A program made the translations under genes and the position numbers. Under the pieces are notes generated by a model. That model saw only the letters and a list, made by a program, of their open reading frames with translations. It was not told the DNA's origin and made no database searches. Below, piece after piece: positions 6,812-15,328 of a DNA stretch of 64,000 bases (positions within the stretch are counted from its first letter, which is position 1; each line of letters begins with the position of its first letter). The DNA lies in NCBI RefSeq assembly GCF_024400215.1, contig NZ_CP053748.1:5146001-5210000 (forward strand). Direction: 5' to 3'. The DNA comes from Massilia sp. erpn. Its GTDB lineage: Bacteria > Pseudomonadota > Gammaproteobacteria > Burkholderiales > Burkholderiaceae_D.

Positions 6812-8287
6812 TCAGCGGCTGCCCAGGATCTTCAGCCACAGTGCGGACTGGTTGGCCGCCGTCCCATTGTCAGCGTTCCTCAGCAAGACCTGCACCGTGG
6901 CGGCATTCTCGGGAATCTGCTGCAAGGCAATGACGGTGCCGACGTGAACCAATCCCTTGTCCAGCAGGCCATCGGCGATACAGCTGCCGGCCTTGGCCAC
7001 GTGTTTTCCCGCGCCATCGAGGAAAACCACATGCGCTTCCGAATTGGTTGAATTGGCTGTTTGGCAGTAACCTATGCCGGTGATAAAGAGGGGCCGCGGA
7101 CCTGGCAGCTGGGCTAGATCGATATTGTCGATCACCGGACTTGGCTTGAGCGGGCTGCCCGAATATGAACGCTCGAAAACGCTGTCGGTGATGGCCGATT
7201 CGCTCAGCGGACGCCACTTGCCGAGCTGGCAGGACAGCAGCGCATTGCCGGCATCACGCGCCAGCTGGCCATCCGCCGTGCAGGCGGTCCGCGGCAAGAC
7301 GGTCTGCCCGATCAGCGCCTCGCCGGCGTTCAGGCGTCCGGGCAGCAGCAGATGGCCACTCTGGTCCACCTGCAGCGCGGTCCAGGCCGCGCCATTCCAG
7401 CGGAAGGCGCGCCCCTGGCCGCCCGCCAGGCGGACATCGCCGGTCTCGTTGCCGCTCACCGGCAACGCCGCAAAGGCGGCAACCGCCTCCTTCCAGTTGC
7501 CCCCCGGCCGCCGCCACACGCCCAGGCGGCAATGCAGCAAGCCGCCGCTGGCATCAACGGCAATCCGGCCGTAGGTCGCGGCATTGCCTGCCACGCATAG
7601 GCTGTCCGAACTGGCCTCAAGCGCCGTGGCACGCAAATGCAACGGCGTCATCATCTGGTTCAGCTGCGGCTGGCCGGGCACCGCATGCCGGTATAGGAAA
7701 TCGCTGGAGAGCTGGCCCGGTCCGTCAAAGAACAGCGCGCTCGCCAGGTGGTTGGCAGCGGCCGCGGTGCCCGAGCAGCTGGCCCCGGCGAAGCCCGCCA
7801 GCGGCATGCTCCAGGACTGGAAAGCGCCTTGCGCCACGGCCGGAGTGAGGGCGGGAATGAAGCCGCCGCCGCGTCCCGCGCCAGACGCCACATAGGCCAG
7901 GTTCCTGGCCGGAATCGCGCTGCCCCCCTCGCTGAGCACCAGCGCGTCCAGCCGTCCCGGCGTGCTTTGCCGCACCAGCACGCAGGGGCTTTGGCCGTAG
8001 GCATTGACGGCGGCCTGCTGCTGCGCCAGGTGGCCGCTGGCCTTCAGCATGGCCAGCGTGACACGGGCCGGCATGGCCGGCCCCGCCTGAGCGAGCAAGG
8101 CCGCATAATTGGCGTCGATGTAGCGCTGGGCGGCCTGGGTCAGCTGCGCCTGGTAGCGCGCTGCCTGCTGCCCCTTGCCATCCTCCAGCGCGGCATCGGT
8201 CCAGGCCAGAATGCCGGCCAGGCCCAGCATGCCGGCCGCCAGTGCCCCCACCAGCTCGATCATCGAAGCCCCTTGCTGCCTGTTCAT
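6812..8287 (-). CDS. pilV: PilV-like minor pilin / tip adhesin, second copy
   Basis: 491 residues with a strong AGGAAAGGA ribosome site. The N-terminus is a class of short-leader type IV prepilin: MNRQQG before ASMIE, with Gly at -1 and Glu at +5, followed by a hydrophobic helix. The body repeats a cysteine and tryptophan pattern (LLHCRLGVWR, LLSCQLGKWR) seen in PilV C-terminal regions of IncI pili, and ends in a roughly 100-residue tip domain beginning near GPRPLFITG. It is a tandem paralogue of the gene at 8313-9794: most of the length aligns without gaps but the terminal domain differs strongly. In R64 PilV, the C-terminus sits at the pilus tip and chooses the recipient; here two fixed variants may do this. 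Confidence 0.88.
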   Translation of the reverse strand: MNRQQGASMIELVGALAAGMLGLAGILAWTDAALEDGKGQQAARYQAQLTQAAQRYIDANYAALLAQAGPAMPARVTLAMLKASGHLAQQQAAVNAYGQSPCVLVRQSTPGRLDALVLSEGGSAIPARNLAYVASGAGRGGGFIPALTPAVAQGAFQSWSMPLAGFAGASCSGTAAAANHLASALFFDGPGQLSSDFLYRHAVPGQPQLNQMMTPLHLRATALEASSDSLCVAGNAATYGRIAVDASGGLLHCRLGVWRRPGGNWKEAVAAFAALPVSGNETGDVRLAGGQGRAFRWNGAAWTALQVDQSGHLLLPGRLNAGEALIGQTVLPRTACTADGQLARDAGNALLSCQLGKWRPLSESAITDSVFERSYSGSPLKPSPVIDNIDLAQLPGPRPLFITGIGYCQTANSTNSEAHVVFLDGAGKHVAKAGSCIADGLLDKGLVHVGTVIALQQIPENAATVQVLLRNADNGTAANQSALWLKILGSR

Positions 8288-8312
8288 AGCGTCCTTTCCT
8301 GGCTCCGTAGCG

Positions 8313-9794
8313 TCAACGGCTATTCAAAATAATGATGTAGGTGTCGGCGTTATTCCGCTTTTCCCCGGAAATATCGAGGACAACACGCAGCCGTGCGGCA
8401 TTTTCGGGAAGCTGTTGCAGGGCGATGCCCGCAGCGCTGGCAACCCGTCCTTCGCCCTCGGCACTCTGGCTGGCGCAACCGCCGGCATAGCCCAGGAATT
8501 TCCCCGCCGCGTCATACAGCTCAAGGCGAATCACGGACCTGCTATTGCTGCGCGAGACGCAGCAGGAATCGCCGGTGATGAACAGCGGACGCGCACCGGG
8601 CAAAGCGCTCAGGTCGATGCTGGTATCGATGCCGCTGTCTAGAGGCCGGGTATTGAAGACTCGGTCAAACACCACATTGGTGGCTTCGAATTCGATCAAC
8701 TTGCGCCATTTACCGCGCTGGCAGGACAGCAGCAAGCCGCTGGCATCCCTGGCCAGCAAGCCATCCGGCTCGCAGGCATCGCGGTGGACCACGACCCGCT
8801 CCAGCAGCATCTGGCCGGCGGTGACGCGGCCTGGCACGGCCAGGTTGCCCTGCTCATCGACCGCCAGCGCGATCCAGGCAGCGCCGCTCCAGCTGAAGGC
8901 GCGGCCGGTATCGAGCGCCAGCCGCACATCGCCTGCCTGATTTTCGCTGGCCGGCAAGGCGGCAAAGCTGGCGGCCGGATCTTTCCAGGAGCCGCCCGCA
9001 CCGCGCCAGACGCCAAGTTTGCAGTTCAGCAGGGCACCGCTGGCGTCAACCGCGATGCGGCCAAAGGTGGCCGCATCGCCCGCCACGCACAGCGCATCGG
9101 AACTCCCTTCAACGGCCTGGGCGCGCATATGCAGCGGCGTATGCATCTGGTTCAGTTCGGGCCTTCCCGGCTGCGCCTTGCGGTAGACGAAATCGGCGGC
9201 GAGCTGGCCGGCGCCATTGAAGAACAGGGCGCTGGCCAGGTGGTTGGCCGCCACCGCCGTTCCGGAGCATTTGCCGCCGCCGAAGGCGGCCAGCGGCTGC
9301 GACCAGGAATTGAAGGCGCCGCGTGCGCTGGTGGGTGCATCGGCGGGAATATAGCCGGCGCCGGGCCCCGCTCCGGCGGCCACGGCGGCGATGCTCTTGG
9401 CGGGAATATCGCGCCCGCCCTCGCTCACGACCAAGGCATCGAGCTGTCCCGGCTTACTTTGCCGCACCAGCACGCAGGACGTCTGGCCGTAGGCATTGGC
9501 AGCCTGCACATTCTGCGGCAGATGGTTGCCCGCCCTCAGCATGGCGGCTGTGACCACGGTAGATGCGGCGCCGCCGGTCGCCGTCAGCAACTGCGTATAG
9601 TTGGCATCGAGGTTGATGTATCTGGCCGCCGCCGCCGTCATCTGCGCCTGGTACAGGGCTGCCTGCTCGCCGCGGCTCTCTTCCAGCGAAGCTTCGACCA
9701 GGGCGGCGATACCGGCCACCAGCGCGCTGCCGATCGCCAGCGCGCCCAGCACCTCGATCAATGTAAATCCCCGATTCTGTCTGCGCATGCTCAT
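8313..9794 (-). CDS. pilV: PilV-like minor pilin / tip adhesin, first copy
   Basis: 493 residues. Leader MSMRRQNRG before FTLIEV is a typical prepilin peptidase site (Gly -1, Glu +5), followed by the hydrophobic stalk helix. A start at the second Met (9788) with GGA eight bases upstream is also possible. The middle has the PilV hallmarks shared with the following gene (CSGTAVAANHLASALFF, LLNCKLGVWR, LLSCQRGKWR). The terminal domain after GARPLFITG is cysteine-rich (DSCCVSRSNS, GGCAS) and distinct from the paralogue. No inverted 19-bp shufflon repeats or recombinase gene were seen, so switching by inversion is not supported. Confidence 0.88.
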   Translation of the reverse strand: MSMRRQNRGFTLIEVLGALAIGSALVAGIAALVEASLEESRGEQAALYQAQMTAAAARYINLDANYTQLLTATGGAASTVVTAAMLRAGNHLPQNVQAANAYGQTSCVLVRQSKPGQLDALVVSEGGRDIPAKSIAAVAAGAGPGAGYIPADAPTSARGAFNSWSQPLAAFGGGKCSGTAVAANHLASALFFNGAGQLAADFVYRKAQPGRPELNQMHTPLHMRAQAVEGSSDALCVAGDAATFGRIAVDASGALLNCKLGVWRGAGGSWKDPAASFAALPASENQAGDVRLALDTGRAFSWSGAAWIALAVDEQGNLAVPGRVTAGQMLLERVVVHRDACEPDGLLARDASGLLLSCQRGKWRKLIEFEATNVVFDRVFNTRPLDSGIDTSIDLSALPGARPLFITGDSCCVSRSNSRSVIRLELYDAAGKFLGYAGGCASQSAEGEGRVASAAGIALQQLPENAARLRVVLDISGEKRNNADTYIIILNSR

Positions 9795-9800
9795 TCCATT

Positions 9801-10250
9801 TCAATTCAGGGGCGCCAGCCATACCGGAGCCAGATTCGGCACCACTGCGGGCAGGATGATGCCGGTATCGCCGAAGGCGGGCGTGTGCAGCTTGCCGCCG
9901 CGCGCCTCGCCCGCCAGCATCGAGTACTGCGCCGCGCGCTGCAGCTCGGCGGCAAAGCCCAGCGGCGGCGGCGACGACGCGTACACAGTGACCATGCCGT
10001 CCGCCACGTGGTTGCTCCACCACGGCAGGCGCACATACCAGGCCGGCAGATTCAGGCTGGCGTCGGCCACGGTGCCGTTGAAGCCCGCATGTGCCGCGGC
10101 GTAAGCCGCCACGGCGGAACGGTAGACCGCCATGTTCTGTGCCAGGTCGTCGGCGCGCGCCGCCACCGTGCGCGCAGGTTCGACGCGGCTGGACAGGGCG
10201 GCGTGACCGGCCGCCGCACCCAGCGCGAACAAGAGCCATAGCATCCACAT
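9801..10250 (-). CDS. pilM: PilM-like type IVb pilus protein
   Basis: 149 residues: an N-terminal hydrophobic helix (LWLLFALGAAAGHAAL) and a small periplasmic domain. Length, topology and position among pilus genes match the IncI/R64 PilM family (about 145 residues; essential, inner-membrane anchored, function not well defined). In R64 pilM lies between pilL and pilN, whereas here it sits between pilS and pilV. The assignment rests on length, layout and limited motif memory. Confidence 0.6.
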   Translation of the reverse strand: MWMLWLLFALGAAAGHAALSSRVEPARTVAARADDLAQNMAVYRSAVAAYAAAHAGFNGTVADASLNLPAWYVRLPWWSNHVADGMVTVYASSPPPLGFAAELQRAAQYSMLAGEARGGKLHTPAFGDTGIILPAVVPNLAPVWLAPLN

Positions 10251-10271
10251 CGTCCGCCCCTCCCCACCCGT

Positions 10272-10811
10272 TTAGCTGGAGGTCCAGGTAATGGAATTGC
10301 TGGCCGTATCGCAGCTGGTGGCAGCTGCGGCAGGGGTAATCGGAAGCGCCACATTGCTGCCCTTGTTAACTTTGACAAAGACCCAGTCATTGCCGCTGCT
10401 GACCATGCTGACGCAAACGTCCTTCGGCACGGCGTCATAAGCGATCGTGAAGGTGTTGCCCGCACCGGTGACCGTGACGGCGCCATTCCAGCTGTTCGTC
10501 AATTTTCCGTCGCTCACAAAGAGCGAATTCGGATGCGCTTTCGCGCTGATCAGGGTTGCCGTCAGATCGCCCGTGCCGTAGCCGCCCGCCTGTCCCATGA
10601 ACAGCTTCTTGACGCCGGTGCGGATCGAGGTCAATTCACCGTGGCTGCGGTTGGTGTTGGCGCTGCCGAAAGCACTGGTCAGCAGCGAAACCGCGCCGAG
10701 AATGACGATGGCGGCAATGCCCAGATAGGCGATGCCCTCCAGCAGCGAGGCGCCGCGCTGGAAATGACGGCGGACCAGACGGCCAGCCGCGCGTTGACAG
10801 ATCGAAGTCAT
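10272..10811 (-). CDS. pilS: Major type IVb pilin PilS
   Basis: 179 residues from an ATG at 10811 with AAAGGAAA upstream. The leader is long and basic (20 residues, ending RRHFQRG) before ASLLEGIAYLG, which gives Gly -1 and Glu +5; long leaders are typical of type IVb pilins such as TcpA, BfpA and R64 PilS. The mature protein has the hydrophobic spine helix and a C-terminal globular domain with two cysteines (DVCVSM and SCDTASN) placed for the usual D-loop disulphide. This should be the fibre subunit. It needs a prepilin peptidase (R64 PilU), which is not encoded in this window. Confidence 0.92.
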   Translation of the reverse strand: MTSICQRAAGRLVRRHFQRGASLLEGIAYLGIAAIVILGAVSLLTSAFGSANTNRSHGELTSIRTGVKKLFMGQAGGYGTGDLTATLISAKAHPNSLFVSDGKLTNSWNGAVTVTGAGNTFTIAYDAVPKDVCVSMVSSGNDWVFVKVNKGSNVALPITPAAAATSCDTASNSITWTSS

Positions 10812-10836
10812 GATGGTTTCCTTTAAGTGAGTTAAG

Positions 10837-11913
10837 TTATTGCATCGCACGCGTCATTGCGGCGATTTCCTGCTGAATGCCAAAAAAACCCGTTACCAGC
10901 CAGGCCACAACCAGCGCCAGGGACACAATTGCAATACCGTTCAATACCTTCATCTGGGCCGAGACCCTTTCCACACCCGTTTCCAGCCACTCGTCGGCCA
11001 GCAGCTTGAGCGCATCCGAAAAGCCGCGGTAGTCGGCGTAGATACACAAATCCTCGACAATCTCCGGCGAGGGAAAACCATAGCCCGCGTTGCGCAGCGC
11101 CTCGCCGCAGTTCAGGCCGGACTTCACGCCCATCAAGGCGCCATCCAGCCGCTCGCGCAACCAGGGACTGGCGCCAGCCGACAGGCGCAGCAAGGCCTTT
11201 TCGACCGTGATGCCAGAGGATTGCAGCGCCGCGAACGCCATCAGAAAACTGCTGCCGGTGATCAGGCGGTAGATCGAATACGGTGCCAGACGGTCCGCCA
11301 GCACCCGCGTATTGCCGCACCAGCGCGGCATCGAGAGCAGCACCACGGCCACCAGCGCCGCCAGCGCAAGCAACAGCAAAGGCATCCAGCCGCGCACGAA
11401 TTCCGACATCAGGAACAGCGAACGCGCCGCGCCGCGCCAGTGCGTGGGATCGACCATGCGCGCGAATTCGGGAATGACGCTGGCGCCGAAAATATAGATG
11501 TAGGCGGCGATCATGGCCGCAATCGCCAGCGGATACGCCAGGCCGCCCACCACGGCGCGCCGGATGCGCTGCCCCGACTGCACCACATTGATGACCGCCA
11601 TCAGCGCCTGCTCCATGCGCCCCGACTGCTCGCCCGCGCCGATGATCATCTGTTCGGCCGGCGGCACCCAGCCTGTCATGCCGTCCGACAGGCGCTGGCC
11701 GTTCTGCACCGCGCGGCGCCAATCGTCGAGTACGATGGCCATGGCCTCCTTCGGCTTGCGGCCGCCGTCCGCGGCGCGCAGCTGCATGTCTTCCAGCACC
11801 TTCAGCAGCGGCAAGCCATTGGCCAGCATCGTGGCGATCTTGCGGTACAGGCGCAGGCGCGCGCCATCACTCAACTGCGCCTTGGCCCACCAGCGGTTCA
11901 GGTCAAGCTGCAT
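10837..11913 (-). CDS. pilR: Inner-membrane pilus platform protein PilR
   Basis: 358 residues of the GspF/PilC/TcpE/R64 PilR family. A cytosolic N-terminal T2SSF domain (LRLYRKIATMLANGLPLLKVLE) is followed by membrane segments around residues 150-210 (IAAMIAAYIYIFG, LLLLALAALVAVVLL), a second T2SSF domain and a last membrane helix near the C-terminus (IAIVSLALVVAWLVTGFFG). It forms the platform on which the PilQ ATPase acts. The start overlaps the end of pilQ by 11 bases, implying translational coupling. Confidence 0.92.
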   Translation of the reverse strand: MQLDLNRWWAKAQLSDGARLRLYRKIATMLANGLPLLKVLEDMQLRAADGGRKPKEAMAIVLDDWRRAVQNGQRLSDGMTGWVPPAEQMIIGAGEQSGRMEQALMAVINVVQSGQRIRRAVVGGLAYPLAIAAMIAAYIYIFGASVIPEFARMVDPTHWRGAARSLFLMSEFVRGWMPLLLLALAALVAVVLLSMPRWCGNTRVLADRLAPYSIYRLITGSSFLMAFAALQSSGITVEKALLRLSAGASPWLRERLDGALMGVKSGLNCGEALRNAGYGFPSPEIVEDLCIYADYRGFSDALKLLADEWLETGVERVSAQMKVLNGIAIVSLALVVAWLVTGFFGIQQEIAAMTRAMQ

Positions 11914-13534
11914 GGCCTGCCTCGCCGCGTTGTCCCAAGCGCTCCAGCACAGCCGGCATGCGCGCCGCCTCCGGTTCCCACTCGCGGCCGCGCCGGGCGC
12001 CGCGCCAGGCCTCGGCCACGCTCAAATGTCCCACTGCCCGTTCCGCCATGCGCGGATCGACACTGCCGCTGGCCACCTTGTCGATGGCATGCTGCATCAG
12101 CGTCTTGCCATCAAGTTCAGACAGCCAGTAGGCCATTGCCAAGCCTTTTTCGCCGGCCCGGATATGCTCGAAGAAACGCGCGTCCGTTGCGATCACCTCG
12201 GCCACCACGGTGCGGCCAATGGTGCCGTGCTGGCGGCAATGCGCGCAGCCATCGCCCGCGATGCAGGCCTGCCCGATGGCCGCGCCCAGAACGCGCTGCA
12301 GACGCGCCAGCAGGGCTTCCCCGACCTCGTGGCGGTGGGCCTGCAGATTCTTCTTGCAATGGGGACAAAGCAGCTTGACCAGGCGTTGGCTGACCAGGCC
12401 ACTGACCACGCTGCGATCGGCCACCATCGCCAGCGGCAATCCCAGGTCGACCAGGCGGTCGATCACCGCCATGGCGCTGTTGGCGTGCACCGTGGTCCAG
12501 ACCTGGTGGCCGGTCATGGCGGCGCGCAGCGCGCTCTGCGCCGAGGCGCGGTCGCGCACCTCGCCGATCATGATGGTGTCGGGATCAAGGCGCATGGCGT
12601 TGGCGATTGCCGCCGAATACAGGCGCGAACGCTCGTCCTCGCTGCCGGCATTGGTGATCGAGGTCTGCACCGCGCCTTCGATCGGGTATTCGATGGGGTC
12701 TTCCACGGTGATGACGTGCAGCTTGCCCTCGGATTCCAGGATTTCGCCCGCCAGCACGCGCTGCAAGGTGGTCGACTTGCCCGAACCGGTCGGCCCGCTG
12801 ATGATGTTCATGCCCTGCGGCTGCTCCTTGAACAGCTGCAGCAAGGCCGCATGCTCTTCTGAAAAACCAAGCGGACGCACATCGATTTCATCGCCGGCAT
12901 CGTTGTAGAGCAGGCGCAGCACCATCACGCTGCCCTCCCCCGTGGGTGCGGTGGCGATACGCACGCCGTACAGCCTCTCGGGCAGCTTGTCGCGGTCGCC
13001 AATGCTGGCGTCCTGGCGCTCGTTGGGCTTATAGGCGTTGTCGGACACCGTGGTCATGGCGCCATACAGCGTCGCCAGCAGGCGCTCGCCGAAGTCGCGC
13101 GGATGGCCGCCCACCTTGACCAGATCGTTGTGCACGCGGAAGTAGATCTCGGCGCTGAATCTGCGCACCCGGATATGGATGTCGGAAGCACGCTGCTGGC
13201 AGGCGGTATTGAGCAATTCCTTGGCCGTCTGCTGCATGCGCGAGTGGTCGAGACGGGCCGCGCCCCCGGCATCCGCCTGATAGGTCTGGCTGATCTTGTC
13301 GATGCGGGTGAAGACGCGCTGGAACGGCCGTCCCATGCGTTCCAGCCGCGCGCAGTAGGACAGCACATGGGCGTTCATGGCCTGGCCGTCGGCCACCAGC
13401 AGACGGCCATCGGCCAGCAGGCAGACGAACTTCATTTCCTCCGCGCTGGCGGCGAAATCGCCCTGACGGCTCAACACCGCGGCGCCGGCAGCGGCGGGCA
13501 TCTCGGGACGCGCCAGCACCGGCTCGGTCCTCAT
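11903..13534 (-). CDS. pilQ: Pilus assembly ATPase PilQ
   Basis: 543-residue GspE-family ATPase. Walker A GPTGSGKST near residue 265, Asp box VITVEDPIEY, Walker B TIMIGEVRD, a His-box segment TTVHANSA, and a tetracysteine zinc knuckle (CPHC ... CAHC) near residues 400-435. The zinc knuckle marks an assembly ATPase of the PilB/R64 PilQ kind. The ATG at 13534 overlaps the stop of pilP (ATGA), so the genes are translationally coupled. It powers pilin insertion via PilR. Confidence 0.94.
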   Translation of the reverse strand: MRTEPVLARPEMPAAAGAAVLSRQGDFAASAEEMKFVCLLADGRLLVADGQAMNAHVLSYCARLERMGRPFQRVFTRIDKISQTYQADAGGAARLDHSRMQQTAKELLNTACQQRASDIHIRVRRFSAEIYFRVHNDLVKVGGHPRDFGERLLATLYGAMTTVSDNAYKPNERQDASIGDRDKLPERLYGVRIATAPTGEGSVMVLRLLYNDAGDEIDVRPLGFSEEHAALLQLFKEQPQGMNIISGPTGSGKSTTLQRVLAGEILESEGKLHVITVEDPIEYPIEGAVQTSITNAGSEDERSRLYSAAIANAMRLDPDTIMIGEVRDRASAQSALRAAMTGHQVWTTVHANSAMAVIDRLVDLGLPLAMVADRSVVSGLVSQRLVKLLCPHCKKNLQAHRHEVGEALLARLQRVLGAAIGQACIAGDGCAHCRQHGTIGRTVVAEVIATDARFFEHIRAGEKGLAMAYWLSELDGKTLMQHAIDKVASGSVDPRMAERAVGHLSVAEAWRGARRGREWEPEAARMPAVLERLGQRGEAGHAA

Positions 13535-14043
13535 GGCGCGCTCCTTGGCATGGATGGCGGCGGCAGCGGCGGCATGCCGGCCGGCAGCGGCGCCATCGCC
13601 CCCTGCTGCAACTGCTGTGGCACGGCGTCGCTGCTGGCCAGGCGATACGGCTTGCCGCCCTTGCGCTGCACCAGCACCGCACCGCGCGCCACCGATACCA
13701 CCTTCAAGCCATCCGGCAGCACATCGCCCGCCTTGACGTCGACCTGGCCGCCATGATGCATCTGCAGCGTGGCGTACAGCGGCGTGCCGACGCCTTCAAT
13801 GGCGCGCACGGTAGGATTGCCGGCTGCCGGCGCCGTGGATGAAGCCGCCAGCCGCCCGATCTCGGCCTCGCGGGTGGCAATCTGGGCTTGCACATCGAGC
13901 TTGCGCGCGCGCGCCTTCAGCAGCGTGGTTTCGGCCTCCAGCTGGGTCAGATCGGCGGCGGTACTGTTCTGTGCCAGCGCCACGCCCGGCAATCCCCATC
14001 CCAGTACAGCAGCCAGGACCAGCAGATTCACTTCAATTCGCAT
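13531..14043 (-). CDS. pilP: Periplasmic/inner-membrane pilus protein PilP
   Basis: 170 residues from an ATG at 14043 backed by GAAGGAG six bases upstream (an upstream in-frame TTG is less likely). A cleavable signal peptide ends near VALAQ. A coiled-coil segment rich in Glu/Lys/Ala follows (about residues 28-60, LTQLEAETTLLKARARKLD), then a small beta domain with GGKPYRLASS. Architecture matches R64/IncI PilP. It overlaps pilO by 11 bases. Confidence 0.85.
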   Translation of the reverse strand: MRIEVNLLVLAAVLGWGLPGVALAQNSTAADLTQLEAETTLLKARARKLDVQAQIATREAEIGRLAASSTAPAAGNPTVRAIEGVGTPLYATLQMHHGGQVDVKAGDVLPDGLKVVSVARGAVLVQRKGGKPYRLASSDAVPQQLQQGAMAPLPAGMPPLPPPSMPRSAP

Positions 14044-15313
14044 AAATAACTCCTTCAATAAACCATTCGCCTGCCCGGTAGCTCAGCTTTTCCAGACGGA
14101 TGCCGGGATCGGTCAGCACCGCCGCCACCACCGGCGGCGGCATGGAGCCTGCCTGCAGCGACAGGCTGTAAGTGCGCCAGGTCGGCATGGGTGGCGGCGG
14201 CGTTTCGGCACCGGGCAAGGGCGCGGGCGGCACCGGAGCGGGCAGCAGCGCGATCTTGGGTTCCAGCCCAAGCAGCTGGAAACGGCCGATCAGGCCCGCC
14301 AGCAGCGGCAGCGCAGGCACCAGCGCCTCATCGCCGCCAGCGGCCAGCGTCAGCGCCTGCGTGTGGCGGGCGCTGCTTCCGCCCAGGTCGATCTGCGCCT
14401 GTGGCAGTTGCGCGCGCAGGTAGGCCACGCTGGACTCGCCGCGCGTCCACTGGTAACTCATTTGCTGGGATGTGCACTGGAATTCGCCAAGCGCCCAGCC
14501 GCCAGCCGCCATCAGTTCCGGCGCGGGACGGCAGGAAGCCGCCAGCACGGCCGGCAAGGGCTGGCTGCGCCAGGGATGCGGGATGGCGGTAGCTGCCATC
14601 TGCAGCTGGCGGCGCGCAGCCTCCATGGCCCGGGCCCGCTCCTCTTCCTCCAGGCGGGCCTGGTGCTGGCGCCAGGCCGCGAAGCCCGCCACGCCCAGCA
14701 GCACGCTGGCCAGGCCCACCAGCGCCAGGTGTTTGCGCTGCTGCGTGCGCGCCGCCGGCCGCAGCGCATACTGGGCACCGGCAAAGCGGCGGCCCGGCTT
14801 GCGCGGCAACAGCTCCTCGATGCGCTTGGCGTTGAAGTTGTGAAAGCCCTGGTCCGCCAGTTCCGGCTCGCCCAGCACGACGTTCCAGCCGCCCAGCCCA
14901 TAGTCGCCATGCAGGCGCTCCAGCACATCCTCGCGGCTGCCCGCAAAGTCGCCGTTGGGCAGGAAATTCCCGTCGCGCACGGCAAAATAGGCCCAGGCCG
15001 TGTCGTTGAGGCGGAAGGCGCCCAGCCAGTTTTGCGCCGGCTGCTGGCGGCTGTCGTAATAGGCGCCGTCGGCGCTGACCGTGCGCGCCACGGCCGCCGC
15101 CAGGGACACCATGCCGCGCTGCGCGCCGTCCTTGCCGCTGGCGTAGCCCGCCTGGGCGGCGGCATGCTCCTTGCGCAGCACCATAAGATCGGCGTCGATC
15201 TTGTGCGCCAGGGCGAAGGCTTCGGCGCGCAGGTCGCGTGGACGCGACAGCGACTGCCAAAACAGGCCGCAGATAAAGCTGGTCTTGCCCAGCGGGACGA
15301 TATGAATGGCCAT
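14033..15313 (-). CDS. pilO: Pilus assembly protein PilO (type IVb)
   Basis: 426 residues. A cytosolic N-terminal half (about residues 1-175), one membrane helix (about residues 190-210, LALVGLASVLLGVAGFAAW), then a periplasmic half with coiled coil (ARLEEEERARAMEAARRQL) and a C-terminal domain. This bitopic layout and length match the R64 PilO/PilO2 family that links cytosolic and periplasmic parts of type IVb pilus machines. No enzymatic motif is visible. Confidence 0.85.
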   Translation of the reverse strand: MAIHIVPLGKTSFICGLFWQSLSRPRDLRAEAFALAHKIDADLMVLRKEHAAAQAGYASGKDGAQRGMVSLAAAVARTVSADGAYYDSRQQPAQNWLGAFRLNDTAWAYFAVRDGNFLPNGDFAGSREDVLERLHGDYGLGGWNVVLGEPELADQGFHNFNAKRIEELLPRKPGRRFAGAQYALRPAARTQQRKHLALVGLASVLLGVAGFAAWRQHQARLEEEERARAMEAARRQLQMAATAIPHPWRSQPLPAVLAASCRPAPELMAAGGWALGEFQCTSQQMSYQWTRGESSVAYLRAQLPQAQIDLGGSSARHTQALTLAAGGDEALVPALPLLAGLIGRFQLLGLEPKIALLPAPVPPAPLPGAETPPPPMPTWRTYSLSLQAGSMPPPVVAAVLTDPGIRLEKLSYRAGEWFIEGVIYAN

Positions 15314-15328
15314 GTGTTCCGTCCCGCC

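Noticed and set aside
6812..9794. R64-type shufflon (multiple inversion repeats with a Rci recombinase)
   Set aside because: No repeated inverted 19-bp sites or tyrosine recombinase gene were found; the copies are in direct tandem orientation.
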